From Methanocorpusculum sp. (GTDB taxonomy: Archaea; Halobacteriota; Methanomicrobia; Methanomicrobiales; Methanocorpusculaceae): a stretch of 12,790 bases of DNA. The position numbers and the translations under genes are program-made. Within the stretch, counting starts at the first letter, position 1; the number at the start of each line of letters is the position of its first letter. This document shows positions 12,570 to 12,790 of this stretch, piece by piece. The notes beneath the pieces were generated by a model. It ran no database searches, was not told the DNA's origin, and worked only from the letters and a program-made list of their open reading frames with translations. Where the stretch lies: NCBI GenBank assembly GCA_029987395.1, contig DALTVX010000110.1, positions 1 through 12,790 of the forward strand, in the 5' to 3' direction.

Positions 12570-12790
12570 GAGACAAAGCCGGCTCTTCATGGCCTCACGG
12601 ATCCATTCCTGGGTCGTCATACCTTCAATCCTGGCTACCATCTCAATCTGATCCTTCGTGCTCTTTGGAAGGCGCACAAGGACCTGATCATCATTTCGTT
12701 CTTCTTTCATACTTCCAAGCAACATATAAAACGAGTGATGGGTGTCGATCCTTTGATCGCCAGGTATCCTCACTCAGTTTTTTTTCAGGC

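Larger units (their letters stand above)
12292..12710 (-). pseudogene. Split ribbon-helix-helix plus zinc-ribbon gene, interrupted by a repeat
   Basis: The first part (12576-12710) encodes MKEERNDDQVLVRLPKSTKD then QIEMVARIEGMTTQEWIREAMKSRL, a typical ribbon-helix-helix DNA-binding domain. That frame continues into the repeat and stops at 12489. A second frame (to the TGA at 12292) encodes NCSTVNTKKARFCNQCGTSL, the end of a zinc ribbon, then SRRSMYREWMLSVIREEF and a tail written by a second repeat copy (12321-12389). The two parts are in different frames, and the module at 12501-12569 lies exactly between them. The zinc ribbon begins S-P-N-C where C-P-N-C is expected, so the first Cys codon seems lost at the repeat edge. 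Removing an insert of length 3n+2 would restore one frame. Alternatively these are two small unrelated frames; I favour one broken gene. Confidence 0.6.

Overview
The window looks like a chromosomal segment of a methanogenic archaeon of the Methanomicrobiales, possibly Methanocorpusculum-like. This rests on a radical SAM/SPASM protein of a type I associate with that group, on TATA-like boxes close to start codons, on oligo-T tracts after stop codons, and on the mix of archaeal and bacterial-type genes. The genus is an inference from protein style and could not be checked.

Left part (1-4046): a gene-free, hairpin-rich stretch (1-451) is followed by a small cyclophilin (minus strand). Divergent from it is a peptide-modifier-like radical SAM/SPASM enzyme (plus). 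After a convergent intergenic region with T tracts and a terminator-like hairpin comes a two-gene minus-strand operon: a cysteine desulfurase/selenocysteine lyase-like class V aminotransferase, with a small protein of unknown function whose start overlaps the end of the enzyme gene.

Central part (4341-11997): a complete Type I restriction-modification operon on the minus strand, in the order hsdM1-hsdM2-hsdS-hsdR, tightly packed (8-bp overlap, 2-bp gap, 0-bp gap). It has two different, apparently intact methyltransferase subunit genes. The whole operon sits between two 150-bp, nearly identical inverted repeats (4341-4490 and 11848-11997), so it has the shape of a discrete cassette. Its hsdS and hsdM genes are visibly more AT-rich than the genes at the left, which suggests acquisition.

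Right part (11998-12790): a graveyard of small genes on the minus strand. A fragment of a DUF1016/YhcG-type nuclease has a TGA where I expect a conserved tryptophan codon. A ribbon-helix-helix plus zinc-ribbon gene appears split and frame-shifted by a short palindromic repeat. Two copies of that repeat lie head to head 111 bp apart.

The most unusual theme is a family of short modular palindromic elements. Each has two triloop-type hairpins joined by a fixed linker. Copies lie at about 262-323, 4061-4120, 12321-12389 and 12501-12569, and the stems differ between copies by paired, compensating changes. They occur with dispersed CGCGAAT-type repeats and a shared tail. Together they fill most intergenic space here and seem to have entered a coding region.
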